From: an uncultured Massilia sp.
Lineage (GTDB): Bacteria > Pseudomonadota > Gammaproteobacteria > Burkholderiales > Burkholderiaceae
Length of the DNA stretch: 6,520 nucleotides
Reading direction: 5' to 3'
NCBI GenBank assembly: GCA_946886065.1
Contig: CAMPHU010000247.1
Location: forward strand, 1-6,520
Shown: in pieces, positions 5,722 through 6,520 of the stretch
Position numbering within the stretch: position 1 is the stretch's first letter
Layout: every line of letters starts with the position of its first letter
The notes under the pieces: model-generated
What the model was told of the DNA's origin: nothing
What the model saw: only the letters and a program-made list of their open reading frames with translations
The model's database searches: none
Program-made: the position numbers and the translations under genes

Positions 5722-6520
5722 TTACTTGCCGCAGCCCATGGCCTTGATGCGGTCGTAGGCGGCTTTTGCCTGCACCAGGCCATAGCCGAACTTGACGTCG
5801 CGGCCGGCCGCGCCCAGGTCCAGCGCGCTGTTGTTCAGCGAGGTGCGGATCTGTGCGCCGGTGCAGGTCGGGAAGTAGCTCCACACCAGGGCGGCGACGG
5901 CCGACACGTGCGGGGTCGCCATCGAGGTGCCGTCGTAGTAGGCGTAGTTGGTCTTCTTCACGCCCACGGTCGCGCTCTGGCCCAGCTGGCCTTTCATCGC
6001 CGCGCCATCGGTGTCGCTCGCGGTGACCGACGGGATGGTGGTCACGGTGGTGCCCAGGGTGCCGCCGAAGGCGCCCGCCACGTTGTTGTACACGATGGCG
6101 CCCACTCCGCCGCTCTTCTCGCAGTTCGAGACCTTGACCGCGAAGTCGATGCTGCCGCGCTGGATCAGGCAGACCTTGCCCGACACGGCATTGTTGACGG
6201 TGTCGCCGATGCCGAAGTCGGCCAGCGCCGCGGTGGCGGTCTTCAGCGGCGAGCCTTCCATGGCGCCCGCGGCGTAGTTGACGCCGCCCACCGTCAGGGC
6301 CGCGTCGATGCCGCCGCCGGTCGGTACGGTCGACAGCACGCTGACGCCAGGACCGGCCAGCTCGACCTTGCTGTTGTACTGCGAGAAGGTGGCCCAGGCC
6401 TTGTTCTCGTCCACGGCGCCGACCATCACGACGCTGCTGTAGCCGGCCGGATAGGAAACGACGCGGTTGCCGTCGTTGCCTGCCGCGGCGACGTTCAGCA
6501 CGCCATTGGCGTACAGCGTG
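5722..6520 (-). CDS. Secreted S8 serine peptidase with PA domain, C-terminal half (5' truncated by window)
   Basis: The last 265 residues of a paralog of the neighbouring peptidase, entering from the right edge (TLYANGVLNVAAAGN...) and ending at TAA 5722-5724. The visible part contains the oxyanion Asn (AAAGNDGN), the PA-domain segment KVCLIQRGSIDFAVKVSNC, the catalytic Ser motif DGTSMATPHV and the same C-terminal ending (MGCGK). The Asp and His of the triad, propeptide and signal peptide should lie beyond position 6520. Alignment with the complete copy needs no gaps, and about 43 of 261 residues differ by hand count. Differences cluster in the linker just before the PA core. The two cysteine pairs seen in the other copy (PA core, and C-terminal PTCTG with MGCGK) are kept. 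A GTG at 6499-6501 is internal and not a real start. No frameshift or stop is present, so the gene looks functional. Confidence 0.94.
   Translation of the reverse strand, partial: TLYANGVLNVAAAGNDGNRVVSYPAGYSSVVMVGAVDENKAWATFSQYNSKVELAGPGVSVLSTVPTGGGIDAALTVGGVNYAAGAMEGSPLKTATAALADFGIGDTVNNAVSGKVCLIQRGSIDFAVKVSNCEKSGGVGAIVYNNVAGAFGGTLGTTVTTIPSVTASDTDGAAMKGQLGQSATVGVKKTNYAYYDGTSMATPHVSAVAALVWSYFPTCTGAQIRTSLNNSALDLGAAGRDVKFGYGLVQAKAAYDRIKAMGCGK

Noticed and set aside
4130..5758. 542-codon plus-strand open frame opposite the S8 peptidase
   Set aside because: It is a shadow of the peptidase gene, rich in His/Val/Gly/Arg. The minus strand has the complete catalytic triad, signal peptide and terminator.
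5558..5884. Minus-strand 108-codon open frame crossing the end of the partial peptidase and the intergenic gap
   Set aside because: It is out of frame with the peptidase, reads through the terminator hairpin and has no protein-like features.

Overview
The window is GC-rich, has short intergenic gaps and shows strong G/C preference at third codon positions. The gene content (a thiC-thiS-thiG-thiD-thiE cluster and tandem secreted PA-domain subtilases) fits a betaproteobacterium, probably an Oxalobacteraceae/Massilia-like organism. This assignment is an inference from gene style; no marker gene is present.

Region 1 (1-2601, + strand) is a thiamine biosynthesis operon. It runs from the 3' end of thiC (pyrimidine precursor synthesis) through thiS (sulfur carrier) and thiG (thiazole synthase) to a divergent thiD-type HMP-phosphate kinase and thiE (thiamine phosphate synthase). 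Gaps are 3, 12, -4 (ATGA overlap) and 10 bases, so the genes are almost certainly cotranscribed. ThiC and ThiD supply HMP-PP, ThiS and ThiG supply the thiazole phosphate, and ThiE joins them. No thiO/thiH or thiF lies between the visible genes, and any TPP riboswitch would be upstream of thiC, outside the window.

Region 2 (2602-3889, + strand) holds a six-segment membrane protein with a K+-channel-type pore loop and an atypical STGIGD filter, followed by a GNAT acetyltransferase. Each is preceded by a weak -10-like element.

Region 3 (3900-6520, - strand) holds two tandem, closely related secreted S8 (subtilisin-type) peptidases, each with a protease-associated (PA) domain inserted before the catalytic Ser segment. 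The downstream copy (3944-5518) is complete, with signal peptide, I9 propeptide, catalytic domain and PA insert. The upstream copy runs off the right edge of the window. Each gene ends in a UUCG-loop intrinsic terminator with the same core, at the same distance from the stop codon, so the duplicated unit included the terminator. The roughly 200-base gap between them contains the upstream gene's terminator and two perfect inverted repeats upstream of the complete peptidase.

Most of the window is ordinary housekeeping. The points most worth a second look are the peptidase duplication and its mosaic conservation, the covarying terminators, the palindromes in the peptidase leader, the divergent ThiD active site and the unusual channel filter. 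No convincing new multi-gene system was found.
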